From assembly GCA_024741835.1 (NCBI GenBank), contig JAENRP010000032.1, positions 83,767-147,766 of the forward strand: a DNA stretch of 64,000 bases, written 5' to 3'. The position numbers and the translations under genes were made by a program. Position 1 is the first letter of the stretch. Each line of letters begins with the position of its first letter. Positions 11,650-23,278 of this stretch are shown piece by piece. The notes under the pieces are model-generated. The model saw only the letters and a program-made list of their open reading frames with translations. It was not told where the DNA came from and did no database searches. The stretch is from Diplocarpon mali (Eukaryota > Ascomycota > Leotiomycetes > Helotiales > Drepanopezizaceae).

Positions 11650-12513
11650 TTAGCTCCTGCTGAAGCCCCCTCGTCCTCGTCCCTGGCCACGACCAAATCT
11701 AACACTTGCAGGCACGAATTTCAGCGAAGACATGGCACTAGACAAACCGTCCATATCGGCATCCTCCTTTGAGCTTAGAAGAGTAGAAGGCGTCTCAAGT
11801 TTATCCTTTTTCTGCGCCGCATCTCCGCCTTCTTTCTCGGCGCTCGCATGTCCCAGATTAGAGGTTCGACGCCTGTTTCTCTCCTCGATATCGGTCATGT
11901 GTTGAGCTGCTGAGCTACGCCTTCGATGCTTCCCCGACCGCAGCATGGAACTTCGGCGGTCGATCCCGTCGTTCACAACGTAGAAATCGTAATCTTTGGG
12001 AAACATATGCTTGTCGACTAGGTGCATCCGTCTCTTTTGAGGGGTTGAACATTTCCGGTCACAGCCCTCAACGAAACATGAATACTAAGACGTGATTAGT
12101 AGTAGAAGGCGATTCGTGTCCGAAATCTCATTTACTGTCTTTTCTCCCCGTTCTCTCAGTACACTGATCAGCGCGTCATGATTTTCTTCGATGTGTAGGA
12201 TCAGGAAATGATTTGTCGGGAAGTTTTTCCGACATTTGAGACACCGGTTGACGTGAATTTTGGCATAATGGATATCGTAATCCTCAAACGACGCAAATGT
12301 GAGAGTCCCTCGATGTGGTGGAAGCGAGCATCGCATTTCTATAGTTTGATTTTCACCGCTTTCTGGATTGAGATGGACGATTTTGGAGGTTGAGGAGGAT
12401 TTTGGTATTGTGCTGGGATGAATGACTGATCGAGCAGTAGCTATGGATTTTCCTATAAATTCGGAATCTAGAGACATAGAAGGCTCAAAGTCTTCTCGTG
12501 AGCGCTTGGCCAT
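11650..12513 (-). CDS. C2H2 zinc-finger protein, ZNF511-like
   Basis: Two exons (12513-12136, 12084-11650) encode 270 residues. Three C2H2-like units sit in the middle: a degenerate first unit (MRCSLPPHRGTLTF...DYDIHYAKIH), CLKCRKNFPTNHFLILHIEENH, and CFVEGCDRKCSTPQKRRMHLVDKH. The last is assembled only after the 51-base intron is removed. The phrase MFPKDYDFYVVNDGID after the last finger and the overall order match the conserved ZNF511 family, whose molecular role is poorly known. The C terminus ends in an RGQGRGRGGFSRS tail, an RGG-like RNA-binding or methylation motif. The start is taken at MAKRSREDF because upstream codons give no conserved sequence. Divergent from the EST1/SMG7 gene. Confidence 0.85.
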
Positions 12514-13143
12514 TTTGTAATTGCTGAGATAGTGAACGCGGGGTAAATACTTTGGGTCTTTGACTCTTTCACAGCTTGCATGCCCGGCAATTGTATCATC
12601 CGAGAATGTCCGAGTTTGAATGGGGTAGTAACAGTACTTTTTCAAGTGATTTTTTACCTACTTTGGACAGATCTGTTGGTGTGACTGGCAGAATGCTGAA
12701 GTCCAAAAGAAATGTAGATTGAAGAAGTGTGCCGGCTACTACCGCCCACCAGCCTTGTGCCAAGAATGGTGGGGAAGGACAAGGACCCCGAACACCAGTT
12801 ATAATTTGTCCATAGCCATGCAGCTGCAAGTGTGAGCCATTACCAAACCTCCACCCAGTTCTCCTCCTCAAGCATTGCCATTCACTTTTCTTGACGACAG
12901 CGGCAATCTTTGACAGGTGTTGTTTCATCATCTAAACTATTCCGCTCTGTCACTTCAAAAGCGAACTTGTCGCTAGCGTCATTTTTCGCCCGGAGCAGCC
13001 ATATAGAGGCCTTGACCTTTCGCCCAACTTCTACCTATGGATCGCAACCAACCCTCTCGATTTGCGAATCCCAACGCGCAAATCTGATCGCATCTTCGAT
13101 CGCGAAGTCAAGCACACTTGCGATCATCAAGAGTATAGCAGAA
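12514..13143. promoter_or_regulatory. Divergent promoter, zinc finger / EST1-SMG7 gene
   Basis: 630 bases between divergent start codons. A 111-codon open frame on the minus strand (12596-12931) has no recognisable features and is treated as chance. No defined regulatory motif was found. Confidence 0.5.
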
Positions 13144-15896
13144 ATGGCTTCCTCTGCTGCGGCGCAAAACTGGCTGTCAGTACTCCTCACCTTAATTTTG
13201 GTCCCATTTCATTTCCCTATTAACCAGTCTGACATATTTTCAATATAGACTTGCTCAGCAAGTAGAAAGCCGACTGAAGACACTCATGAAGAGCAAAGAC
13301 CACCCCACCTACAATGATATCAACCATGCCTTGAGCCAGTAAGTACACTGACTCTTTCGATTTGCCCCAACTAACATGTCCAGGCTGCGCGGAGCCTGCG
13401 AGGCTGTCATTTTCGCCGACTTCGAATACTCGACCGCCGTCGGTGTCGAGAAGCACTTGTGGGACGTACATATATTGATCAATAATCGATACCGCAAATT
13501 GATGGAGCATTACAAAAAGGCGACTAAGAACCACATTGAGCGACGCGCAACCGCTAAACACTATGCCGACTTCATCAAAACTAGCCAATACTTCTACAAG
13601 AGTTACATTCAACGGATAGCTTCTCATTTTGACGGCTTAGAACTATTGTACAGGATTGCGAATCGTTTGTCACTCAGTCTGCTTGCAGCGGATCGGCGCG
13701 TGAAGGTTTCTCCCGAGATACAGCAGCTGGTAGAGATCTCCTGCTACACAACTCTTCTTCACTTGGGCGATCTGTCTCGGTATCGAAATGGCTTCCGAAC
13801 CAAGGATCGCAGCTGGCAGCCCGCTCTGGGTTACTATGCTTTGGCCAACGACTTCAGACCGACTGATGGGGCTGCGCACAGCCAAATGTCAGTGATTGCT
13901 CTTGCTGATCAGCATCACCTTGATGCGGTCTTCCACCTTTATAGAGCTCTCACTACTGCCTGCCCGTACAGCCTCGCTAAAGGTAATCTTGAAACCGAGT
14001 TCAAGAAGGTGATATCGGCTTGGGAGAAGAAGGCTCCGCAGCAGAGCAACGACAAATTGGGAATGCTCTGTTGGTGGTTTGTTTTGCTGCATGCCAAGTT
14101 CTACCAGGGTCAAAAATTTCTTTCCACGCAGAAGGAATTAGAGAAGGAGATCTTGTCGCGCTTGAGCTTACTCCTGAAGGAGCAATCTTTTGCGGATATT
14201 TTGGCAAAGCTTGTGATTATCAATATTGCCGCTCAATATTTCGCTCAACAGAGAATCCAGAGTAAGCCGCCAATTTTCTCAAATGACCTTTAACTAACAA
14301 CAATTAGCCGAGGCATCCCATGAAGCTGCACTGTGCTCTTATACCTTTTGCCTTGAATTCAACATTCGTTTCTTTACCACCCTGTTGCAGACATTTTTGC
14401 CTGAACTCGAGGACCAATCAGCTGGAGAGGACATTACGAATGTGACCAATGGGTCTCTTCCTGAACCCTCCCATGAGAAGATCACCGTTGTTGCTCGGAG
14501 AGTCCTTCCAGCCATTCGCCAATATAGCACTTGGCTCGTGTCCAACATAAAATACATTCTTCTTCTGTCCTCGTCAGAACACTCCAGCACCTCTACTGCT
14601 GTCCACATCAAGGAGATGTGGAAGATATATGCCCAAGTGCTTACGAGATTGACTCAGCTATTCCCGGAGAAGCAGCTCGCCTCTGTTGGCTACCTTCTTG
14701 AAGAAGACGAGGCTACACTTGGCTTCGAACCTCTTCGGGACAATGCTCTTCCCAAGGGCTGCGATCTGTTCAAAAACATCGGCGGCGAGCCAAAGCCGCG
14801 TCTTACAGTTCAAGGCCTTGACAGACATCACCCCAACGTTGAGATGAAGTCTCGTATTCAGGACATCTTCCTTGTCGGTCTCACATTTCATCTGGACCCC
14901 AAAGTTCCGATCAACTTGGATCAATCCACTGGTAGGAATTTCTTTCTAATGGTAGAAGAGGTTGGCAGTCCATTAGATCTTGAATCCTCTCTCTTCTTCA
15001 CCCCAACCCACACGAGCAAGAGTACATTCTCACCACGAGAGTCAGATGAATCGTATCACGAAGATTCCGCAAAGGAGACAGTCACGACGTATGAGGCCCA
15101 CCAGAGCATGGAGACCGATATGCTCCGCATGGTTGATGATCTGGTTGAGCCATCTACTAATTGCAAGCACAATAGCCACGACGAAACTTCTTATGGTATG
15201 CATAGTCGTACTGCAAATGATATTTTTGCGCCTGTTGGTTCGAATGGCTATGGCTCGCAAAATCGAAGCACACCAAAGATGTTGCCGAGCTTGCCTGGCT
15301 TCCAGAATTCCGCATTCGCGCCCCAGAAAAGCGAGCTCAAGCCTACTAGTCCTCACCGAGGTCAGTTCTCTCCAATCCCGCTTTCTACAAGAAAGCAACA
15401 GCTGGACGCAGCAGCCAATTTGGAGAAAATGACGGGCTATTCTCGGTCAGGTTCGTCCTGGGGTCAACAGAATTCGCTTGTTAGCTCTGGGTCATCGTAC
15501 AAGTCGTTTGCTAAGCAGCTACAAGAAGGTCTGGATGAACCTGGATCTCCGATGATGAATAGCACTTGGGGACCCCAGCAAAGCCGACCAGCCTCTGGTT
15601 CTCTTCCAAGAAGCGTAAATCAGATTCTCCAGGAGTCATTGTCACAACAATACATGCCGCTGTCATCTTGTTTCTCGGACTCGAGTAGCCTGTATGCCAA
15701 CACGACTCCTCCACCAGCCAGATATGGTGTGGTAGGTGCGAAAAGTAGCGTATTTGGTACTACCAACGGCAATAACTCCACCACCTACGTCGGTGCTAGC
15801 GACTTCGACCGCGACACAATGCTGCAAAGTTCCCTCTGGAACGGAAGCCAGCATTTTGGCCACAACCGAACGCCTCCTGGTGGACAAGGTGATTGA
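13144..15896 (+). CDS. EST1/SMG7-like 14-3-3/TPR protein (nonsense-mediated decay or telomerase-associated)
   Basis: Four exons (13144-13175, 13249-13338, 13384-14261, 14308-15896) encode 862 residues. The N-terminal half has the EST1 14-3-3-like and TPR layout: VEKHLWDVHILINNRYRKL, then YKSYIQRIASHF, LHLGDLSRYR, and ALGYYALANDFRPTDGAAHSQMSVIALADQHHLDAVFHLYRAL. The last is the characteristic helix pair of SMG5/6/7, Est1 and Ebs1. The middle part (FEPLRD...) is conserved in fungal homologues. The last 300 residues are low-complexity Ser/Gln/Asn-rich and probably disordered. There is no C-terminal PIN domain, so it is closer to SMG7/Ebs1 than SMG6. Family members bind phosphorylated Upf1 or telomerase RNA; which applies here is not shown. 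Convergent with adenosine kinase. Confidence 0.88.
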
Positions 15897-16279
15897 AAAG
15901 CTGCAGTTCCGGAATACTGTATCAACGAATTATCCACACGCTTATACTTATCGCGACGTCGAACTTCGGTTTTTCATTCCAAAGACCCCATCCAGACAGG
16001 AGGTATTACGAAACCGCTCGACATTATGGCATCATCATCACGAATTACCAAGTAGTCATACCTCCCAAGAACGTTCCACATCGAAGGACTTTGCAAGTTC
16101 TTTTTTTAAATGCAATGCAATGCAAGCTATCATAGGCTATGATCGTGGAGGATCATCATAAGGTCACCATCATATGGATGCTAAATCACCAGGCTTTAGA
16201 CGCTTCCTGTTGTTGAAACCTTTTACCCCACCAAACGCCGTCTAAAATCTCTGTGTGAAAATCGAAGGAATCTGGTGGT
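15897..16279. other. Convergent intergenic region
   Basis: 383 bases between two stop codons. It is AT-richer than the flanking genes and presumably carries the two 3' UTRs. The open frames here are continuations of coding frames and are not conserved. Confidence 0.6.
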
Positions 16280-17647
16280 TTATTGGCTGAACGGCTTATA
16301 TGCCTGCTTGGGGAATGGAAATCTGCGAAATTGTTCATTAGCATATTTTGAGACGAGCAAGTTCTTGAAAGGCTGTTCCAAGTTTGGGAGGGTCGGATCT
16401 TTAGCACCTCGAATGAAAAACTTGCATGAACCCGGTTCCAAATGTGAAGCAGGTTACATGAAGTCAAGAAGTTTCACTTACGAAGGACCCAACTCTTGGA
16501 TGCTCAGCTTGGCCAGCCATTGACCCTGATCAATACTCTGGGCCAAACTCTCTCCAGCGACCAAACCAGCCGTGAAACCTGCAGCGAAAGCATCTCCAGC
16601 ACCGGTAGTATCATTAATGAGCTTGCTGTCAATAGCATGAACCGGGAACTCCTGGACATCCTTGCCTCCAACCGACACAATAGTTGGCTCCGTCCCCTGG
16701 GTGATGATAGCAACTCTCTCTCTCTTCTCATTCTTCTTCGGCAGCGCAGCCAAAGCCTTCGTAATTTCCTTGATATCTTTCGTCTCCAAGCCATGGCTCT
16801 CAGCATACGCCAATGCCTCGGTCTCGTTACCAATTACATAGTCCCAATACGGCGCCGTAGCATCCAACGGATCCTTGAAGAATTGTGAAATGAACGGCGC
16901 AGACAGCGAGAATACAAACGCCTTGTCATTTGCCGCGGCCTCTTCGGCCAAAGCCATGATAGCAGGTGGGCACACGGTCAAATGGTAGCCACCTACGAAG
17001 TATGTTGTCGCGCCTTCGACCAACTTCCACACCTCAGGGCTCATTAGGTGCTCCAAGTCATAGTGGTTCGCGGCTCCAAGATCCGTAACCATAGATCTGT
17101 CATGGCCTGTGATGACGACTCCACAGCGACCGGTTGGGTGCGTCTTGTCGACACGATACTCGACTCGCAGACCGGCGGCCTTGACGGCGTCATGCAGGAT
17201 AGCTGCGTACTTGTCGTCGCCGACGCCGCCGAGATACACAACGCTATTTTCTGGGAGCATATATTGAGCTCCGCGGGCCGTGTTCTGAGCACCACCTCCA
17301 GCGATGAGTTTTGCGGAGTAGTTATTTAGCAGGTCTTCATAGATCCCAAGGTGTTTTTCCTCGGCGAGGATGGCATCATTGGCTTTAAGGTTGTACTTTT
17401 CGAGCAGGGCGGCATTGCCTACTGCTTGGATATCTAGAAGGGAGGAAATGAGTTAGAATATAATTCTTGTAATGCAATTGGAGCTTGATCCAGGCTTTTG
17501 ATGTGAGTTTACATGTTAGAGTCAAAGTGAGGGGTAACAGCATTGACACCGAGCTCTTCTGTTCATGCAGATTTTGGTGCATGGTGATCGCTTACCAAGT
17601 AGAGGATTCTCCAAGCAGAGGAGAGCGTAATCATTGTTCGGAGCCAT
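16280..17647 (-). CDS. ADO1: Adenosine kinase
   Basis: PfkB-family kinase converting adenosine and ATP to AMP and ADP: purine salvage, and removal of the adenosine released by the methyl cycle. Exons 17647-17596, 17433-16482 and 16322-16280 give 348 residues. It opens MAPNNDYALLCLENPLLD, followed by GGGAQNTARGAQ (ribose-binding glycines), GVGDDKYA and FVGGYHLT. The family signature NDTTGAGDAFAAGF contains the catalytic Asp, and SIQELGPS continues across the last splice into FPFPKQAYKPFSQ. Both introns are about 160 bp, the longest of the confident coding introns apart from a few. Length matches the family. The gene is upstream of and co-directional with uL2, 500 bp apart. Confidence 0.97.
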
Positions 17648-18147
17648 CTTTTCTGTTGTTTGGTATATGCTGTTGGAAGGTTACTAAGAAATGGGAGACG
17701 AAGGTTGCTTGAATGAGGGGTGGGTGAAGACGTAGATACGGGATATGGTGGGGGTTTTTTCTATCCCTGTTCCTTATACACTATAATATGCCAAGAGAGT
17801 ACTTCTTTGTGTCTGTGGCGTGATTGTGAAATAAAATAGTACCGCAAGTGAAAGTGGAAGTATGATTTGGCACCCAGTTTTTTCACTGAATTTAAGTTAT
17901 CTCGCTGGGTGAAAGTTGAGAAGTCTACCAAGATACGGCTTCTATACCACACAATAGCGCGATTCGAGCTCGAATCAATTTCAAACATCATTCATGTCCG
18001 AAGTCACGCCAGGATTTTCTCCTTCACCTCAACAACAGTCAAACCATTGATGGATTTCTTCATTCATTCTCGCATATGTGCCATCCGAAAGATGTAATGC
18101 GAAACCAGCATATCCGAAGCAAAAAAAATCCCCAGTCATCAAACCCC
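17648..18147. other. Intergenic: ADO1 upstream / uL2 3' flank
   Basis: 500 bases that include the ADO1 promoter and the uL2 3' UTR. A T-rich run near 17750 is seen. No gene. Confidence 0.55.
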
Positions 18148-19456
18148 TTAGTCCTTGACCTTTTGAGTACCACGCAGCAGGCCGGTTCTCCGAGCGGCGA
18201 TAAGGCCTGCCTTTTGACCTGCCACAGCGTATCTTGAAATTGTCGAGGCTTTACCGATGTGTTGATGATTACCACCCTGCTTTCTATCAGCGATTGCTTC
18301 TTCCAGAACCTAACCAGAGAGGTACTTACACCGTGAGGATGGTCGACAGGGTTCATGGCAACACCACGGGTCTTGGGCCAGGAGTTACGCTTAACAGCGA
18401 ACTTATGCTTCGCACGCGATGCCTCTATCAGATTATCAGCAATTTCCACATTCAAGATCTGCCGCATGACGTACTCATCAATGGTTTGTCTGTTCGTCCA
18501 CCACCTGCAACGATACCAATCATACCACGGGCTTGGCTGCTGATAACCTTCTTTGCCCCGGATGGGAGCTTGACACGTGTTTTGCCTTCATCTGGGTTAT
18601 GGCCAATCACGGTGACGTAGTTACCGGATGTACGTCCCAGGACACCACGATCTCCAACCTTGCTCTCTACATTTGAGATGACAGTTCCTTCGGGGATGCT
18701 GGCCAGGGGGAGGATGTTTCCAATAGTGAGGGCGGCGTTCTTTCCGGCGTAGATGAATTGGCCGGTGTACATTCCCTCGTTGGCAATGAAGGTTTCAGTG
18801 TGAAGCTTGAATCGGTAGGAATCGCGGAAGACGACTCGAGCCAACCTGGAGACAAATCAGCTTGTGCGCCAGGTCTAATATTTCGTTTCTGGGATGACCT
18901 ACGGAGCTCCCCGGCCCGGATCGTGAATAATATCTCGGATTATACTTGATGAAATGTCAGTTACGCCTGTCTCATTGTGGTGAGAGTATAGGAGGATTTC
19001 GAGATAATCCCAAGTCCTCTGAAGGACTCCCAGATTATGGACCTCATACCCTCGAACGTATCCCTTTCTCTCAGCAAAATCAAGGTTGCGGAACTTCGCA
19101 GGATTCTCTAATGTATATGGTAAGCCTGTTATCCATGGGCAAGTGGCTTGGAGATATCCACATACTGTTCAGACGAGTATTGGCCGTGAAGATACCGCCC
19201 TGGTGTCTATTAGCATTAATTCATTCTAAAGACTGCATAGAGCTCACATTTCCCTTACGCTGATTTCTGATAACCCTGTGTGATTGAATTAGCAGCTGTG
19301 CTTCCGCTATACAAATTCCTCCAAGTCCTCCGACCCGCCAACAGCCTCATATGCAGGCGGGCGGAGAGGCGATTTCGTTAGTTTCCTCGAATTTATAGAG
19401 ACACAGATCGAATACTGATACGATTAGGGAAGAAGGAGCTAGACTTACCGACCCAT
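18148..19456 (-). CDS. RPL8: 60S ribosomal protein uL2 (L8/L2)
   Basis: Large-subunit protein next to the peptidyl-transferase centre. Eight exons: 19456-19449, 19275-19248, 19199-19166, 19107-19050, 18944-18903, 18845-18475, 18424-18330 and 18276-18148, totalling 254 residues, exactly the eukaryotic size. Splicing rebuilds [93 protein letters not shown], then [29 protein letters not shown] and the C-terminal [21 protein letters not shown]. The histidine-containing VDHPHGGG loop is intact. Seven introns sit in 765 coding bases, clustered at the 5' end, and the first coding exon is only 8 nt. I looked for snoRNA C/D boxes in the two longest introns and saw none. Confidence 0.97.
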
Positions 19457-21051
19457 CGTTGTGGTTCTCGACGGTGATGTTAAGGAGTCGAAGTCTTGGT
19501 TTTGAGATTCAAGGGTCGATTTGAATGTGCGTTTGACAAGCGAGGAACTTTTGGTTTCTGGCCTGAGGCTCCAAGAGCATAAACATCAGTCTAGCTTCAA
19601 ATTCGGGACGACATTGAAATGCAGAGAGTGACACACATTGGAAATAAAATTTTGCTATCGGCGCCGTATACAACCTTGCCAAAAGTACTTCACCCGAGAT
19701 TTCTTCATTTCAAGTCAACATGTATCATTGTGTCCTCGGTCGGAAAGGTAATGCGCGCATGATCGAGGTTCTATCTTGATCTTATATTTGAGCCGCGTAC
19801 AGCCTGCCAGTGTCCCGACAGATGTATTTTGATTGTTTTTGTTTCCTGCGATCCTCAATATTTCCTCCAACCTCGCAAACATTCATCGTTTTTGGATTGC
19901 TTGTCCCGTTAGAGAAGCTACTAGATCTGGTATTGCTTTTCTGCAGAAGTCCACATCCTTCTGTCAAAGTCTGTGAAACTGCGATGATAGCAAATGACCT
20001 ATTAATTCTCTGGCAATTATTTGTCAAGTGTTGATCTCGTCGGCTCCTTGAGGAGCTGGAGCGGTCTACGGGCTCCTTAAGTGTTACCCAGCCATATATT
20101 CTCCACTAAGTTCACAATCACAACTTCTTCAATTTTGTAGCGTTGATATCGATTCTCCCTATGGCCTCTGGACAGTCATCTAACTAAACGTTAGTACCGT
20201 GTCAATGGCTAAATTAGGTCTTCTGTGGACCTACACTTCTTATGCTAGGATCATATGTAAAGTCTTCACTTTTTAATGTCTGCAGACATCTGCTGCATTT
20301 TGCGATTTGTTAGAAAAACTTCTTATCTGCCCAAAGCTTGAATGTCTCATTAAAAATTCAGATATCGTCATGCCTTAGCCTTCTAGGGCTACCCACCGGC
20401 TCTATTGTTAGCGTGGTTGTTCTGCTGAGATGTGGGGAATACAGAGGTATTGTGAATATCTTTCAATGAATTCGAATGAAACAGTACGCAAGGGTTGTGA
20501 TGCAGAATTTGATCGAGTAAGCGAAAATCTTGGGGGCTGCGAATGCGCTACATGTACCTTTTTACCTTAAGCAGGTTGGGATAGAAGCTTTGATCCAAGG
20601 GTACAGGTATTGGATAAACAATAAATAGCCTGTTATCTTCTCTATTGGGTTGGTGAGCAGTCCCAATACTAAGGTTGTAGCACTTGGCCTTTCGAGGTGA
20701 CAACTTTATAACATTGCTGGATGGGTATCAGTTGAGCTGGAGATAATGAAATTTGACATACAAGGCAGGCCGAGACGTTGCAAATGAAACATTGTGAGTA
20801 TCTTGTAATTCTAGTTTTTAGTTTGCCATAGTGTTAGATACATAATAGAACTATTCACTTTTAACAATGAACAAGCCAGGACAACTTGCAATTGATTGAT
20901 TGTCTTTAAGGCGCCCACACTACTGTAAGGTATGGGTGACATTGAAATGCTTAGCCTAGTATCTCATCGCTGCGCTTTATCGCCAAAGCTCTTCTGGCTC
21001 CAATTCCACAAGCAACAACCCCCAGACCTTACAACATACAACGACACAGAC
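19457..21051. other. Divergent intergenic region, uL2 / WHIM gene
   Basis: About 1.6 kb, AT-richer than average, with scattered stops in all frames and no open frame of interest. It must contain the uL2 promoter at its left end and the WHIM-gene promoter and leader at its right end. An in-frame ATG at 20932 lies upstream of the chosen WHIM start. I see no element I can name. Confidence 0.5.
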
Positions 21052-23278
21052 ATGAGTGCTGACGATTCCTCTGATCTTTCCTCTGTCCCTTCGGATGCAG
21101 AGGAAGATTTGCAACTGAAGAAGAAAGACGGCATTCTCAAGTTTTTCTCAAAAGCTCCCCGTCACTCTGCGACGCGCAAGGCAAGTTCACTTCTGGCTTC
21201 AGAACCGCATGGTGGGACTCTGTCTTGCCGAATCACAGCCCAGAGCTTTGCTAAATTACACTGTATCTTCTCAAGATATTCGGAATATTCCAAATATCCC
21301 TATGGATTAGGGTTGCTGACGAGTACCTGGAACTTCTTAGGTCGAGACTCCCTCGCCGCCCCGAAAACAACGCGCGCCCTCACCCCCCCATGAGTTTGTC
21401 CTAGCAGACAATCCCGATATCGCAGTGCGTCTACCTACTAATTGTCGCGTTCTCATGAGCTATACACGTCCAAAACGCGTCTTTGAATGCTAGCATCATA
21501 GCTAATGCGCAGTTAACAGTTTATCTGCATGTTCCGCTCACGGTTCACTGAAGCCTTCCCTAAATCTCTTGTCAATTTCGGGCCTCAGGAGCTCGAGCGC
21601 GATATCGTTGAGACTGTCCCTGGAGAGGGCGTGGAGCATCTCTTATGCGCGGTGCTTGGATTATTACTGAACAGGAAGCAAGATATCAAGTAGGTCATTT
21701 TGCGCAAAGGCATTATGTGGCAGGTATCAAGCTTTATGAGCTGATTCTAAGTGTGAAACCAGGCCTGGTCATTATAATCGCGCCCTTGAGGAGGCTATTC
21801 AGACACATAAGTCGCAATGGGCAAAGGATTGGGAGAGCAAGAACCCGTTATCCGGAGGGGCCACATTTGCTTCTATGGCGCCTACAGAACGAGTATGACT
21901 CCCGCCCCAGCTCTCACCACTTATACTGACTAACTCGCATAGCTCACTCTTCTCCGTACCCTCATCCTTTGGTCTCTCTCCTCCTCCGACGCTGTTAAGG
22001 GTCTTATTCAGGCTTCCTATAAGCAGAGCCGCCACGAGGACGATCTCAATCAACCACTATCAGTACAACCCTGGGGCTCCGACAGCGACAAGCGCAGATA
22101 CTACTTGATTGAAGGGCTGGACGATACACACTTTAGAGTTTACCGGGAGAGTAATTACACTGGCCTCAAAAGGACTTGGTGGAGTGTTGCTGGTGATATT
22201 GACGAGTTGAAGGCTCTTGCAAGCAAGCTCTTGAACGAGGACGGCGGCCAGAAGGCAAGACTTTTGAGTACAAAGATGACGGCTGCTATACCAAGGTTTG
22301 AAGCTACTGAGGAGGTATGTATAAGTCTTTAATCTCAAATTTCAATGCTAACTTGCACTATAGAAGCGCAAGCGTCGCGAGTATCGCCAGATTCGTAAGC
22401 AACAATTCAAGCGGCCAGAGCCGAACTACTCTATGTACGAAGGACGAACTAGAGGCAAAAGAATGAAGTACACCTATTCAGACGAGGAGGACGAGGTCTA
22501 CTCGGATTTTACCACTGCTCGCAGGTCGACTCGCCACACAGGTACACATACTCCGGCAGAATCGAGTGGCCCCACGATAACTCAAAGCGGACGACAAGTT
22601 AAATCACGCCACGGTGGTGCTTATGGCGAGAGCATGCTCAGTGGCACAGGTAGTATTACTGTTAGCGGCTTTGACGGAGTAAATGATGAGCCTAGTCATG
22701 ACGAGAGTATCGGAGGTCGACCACCTCGAAGAGCTGCAGCTATCAATGGACAGGCTTCAAAGACACAACCAGGTCTTCATATCGAAGGCTATAACAACGT
22801 CGACGAGATGACCTCTGATGAGGAGGGCGATGCAAGTGAGCAAGACTATGGAGATGACGAGGAAGAGGAAATCCCTTTAGAGAGCGATGTCGACGACCAG
22901 GATGATCTTTCTGATCTTGATGAGGATGAGGAGATAGATGATGGAGAGCGCAAGAAGTTGATCGTCAAGCTGCCCATCAAGACGCCAACCCCAGAGAAGA
23001 AGACGACTATCAAATTGAGATTCTCGCCCGAGAAAGATTCTCCAAAGACCCTATTTATCGGCACAGCTAATGGCGATGCCCACGAGACTAGAGCCGTCTC
23101 AGTCACAGTTGAGGCCAAAGAGAACATGCAGCCAGCTTCTTCCCCAACCAGTGGCCCAGCGACAGCGAACAGCTCACAGGTCTCAAACAAAATCATCGCC
23201 CTCTCACCAAAGCCGCCAGCACAACCAGCCTCTCCTCTTACAATTCGAAGGAGCCCCGAGAAGTTCGTCGTCCACTGA
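21052..23278 (+). CDS. WHIM-domain chromatin-associated protein
   Basis: Six exons (21052-21180, 21341-21424, 21520-21689, 21763-21892, 21943-22314, 22364-23278) encode 599 residues. Assembly gives an N-terminal acidic/Ser segment, then PSPPHEFVLADNPDIAFICMFRSRF and LERDIVETVPGEGVEHLLCAVLGLLLNRK (a DDT-like helical block). Next comes ERLTLLRTLILWSLSSSDAVKGLI (WHIM1-like) and WGSDSDKRRYYLIEGLDDTHFRVYRE, the WHIM pattern also seen in ISWI-accessory and CECR2-like proteins. A basic KRKRREYRQIRKQQFKRP helix follows, then a long acidic and Ser/Pro-rich tail. It is probably nuclear, acting as an ISWI-type remodeller accessory subunit or histone-binding scaffold. That role is inferred from the domain and is not proven. 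The first intron uses a GC donor. An in-frame upstream ATG (20932) would add 40 unconserved residues. Confidence 0.82.

Noticed and set aside
12596..12931. 111-codon minus-strand frame upstream of the zinc-finger gene
   Set aside because: Composition is unremarkable and no splice joins it to the zinc-finger protein. It most likely lies in promoter or leader sequence.
18945..19448. Intronic snoRNA in uL2
   Set aside because: The two longest introns were read on the sense strand. No paired C (RTGATGA) and D (CTGA) boxes were found.
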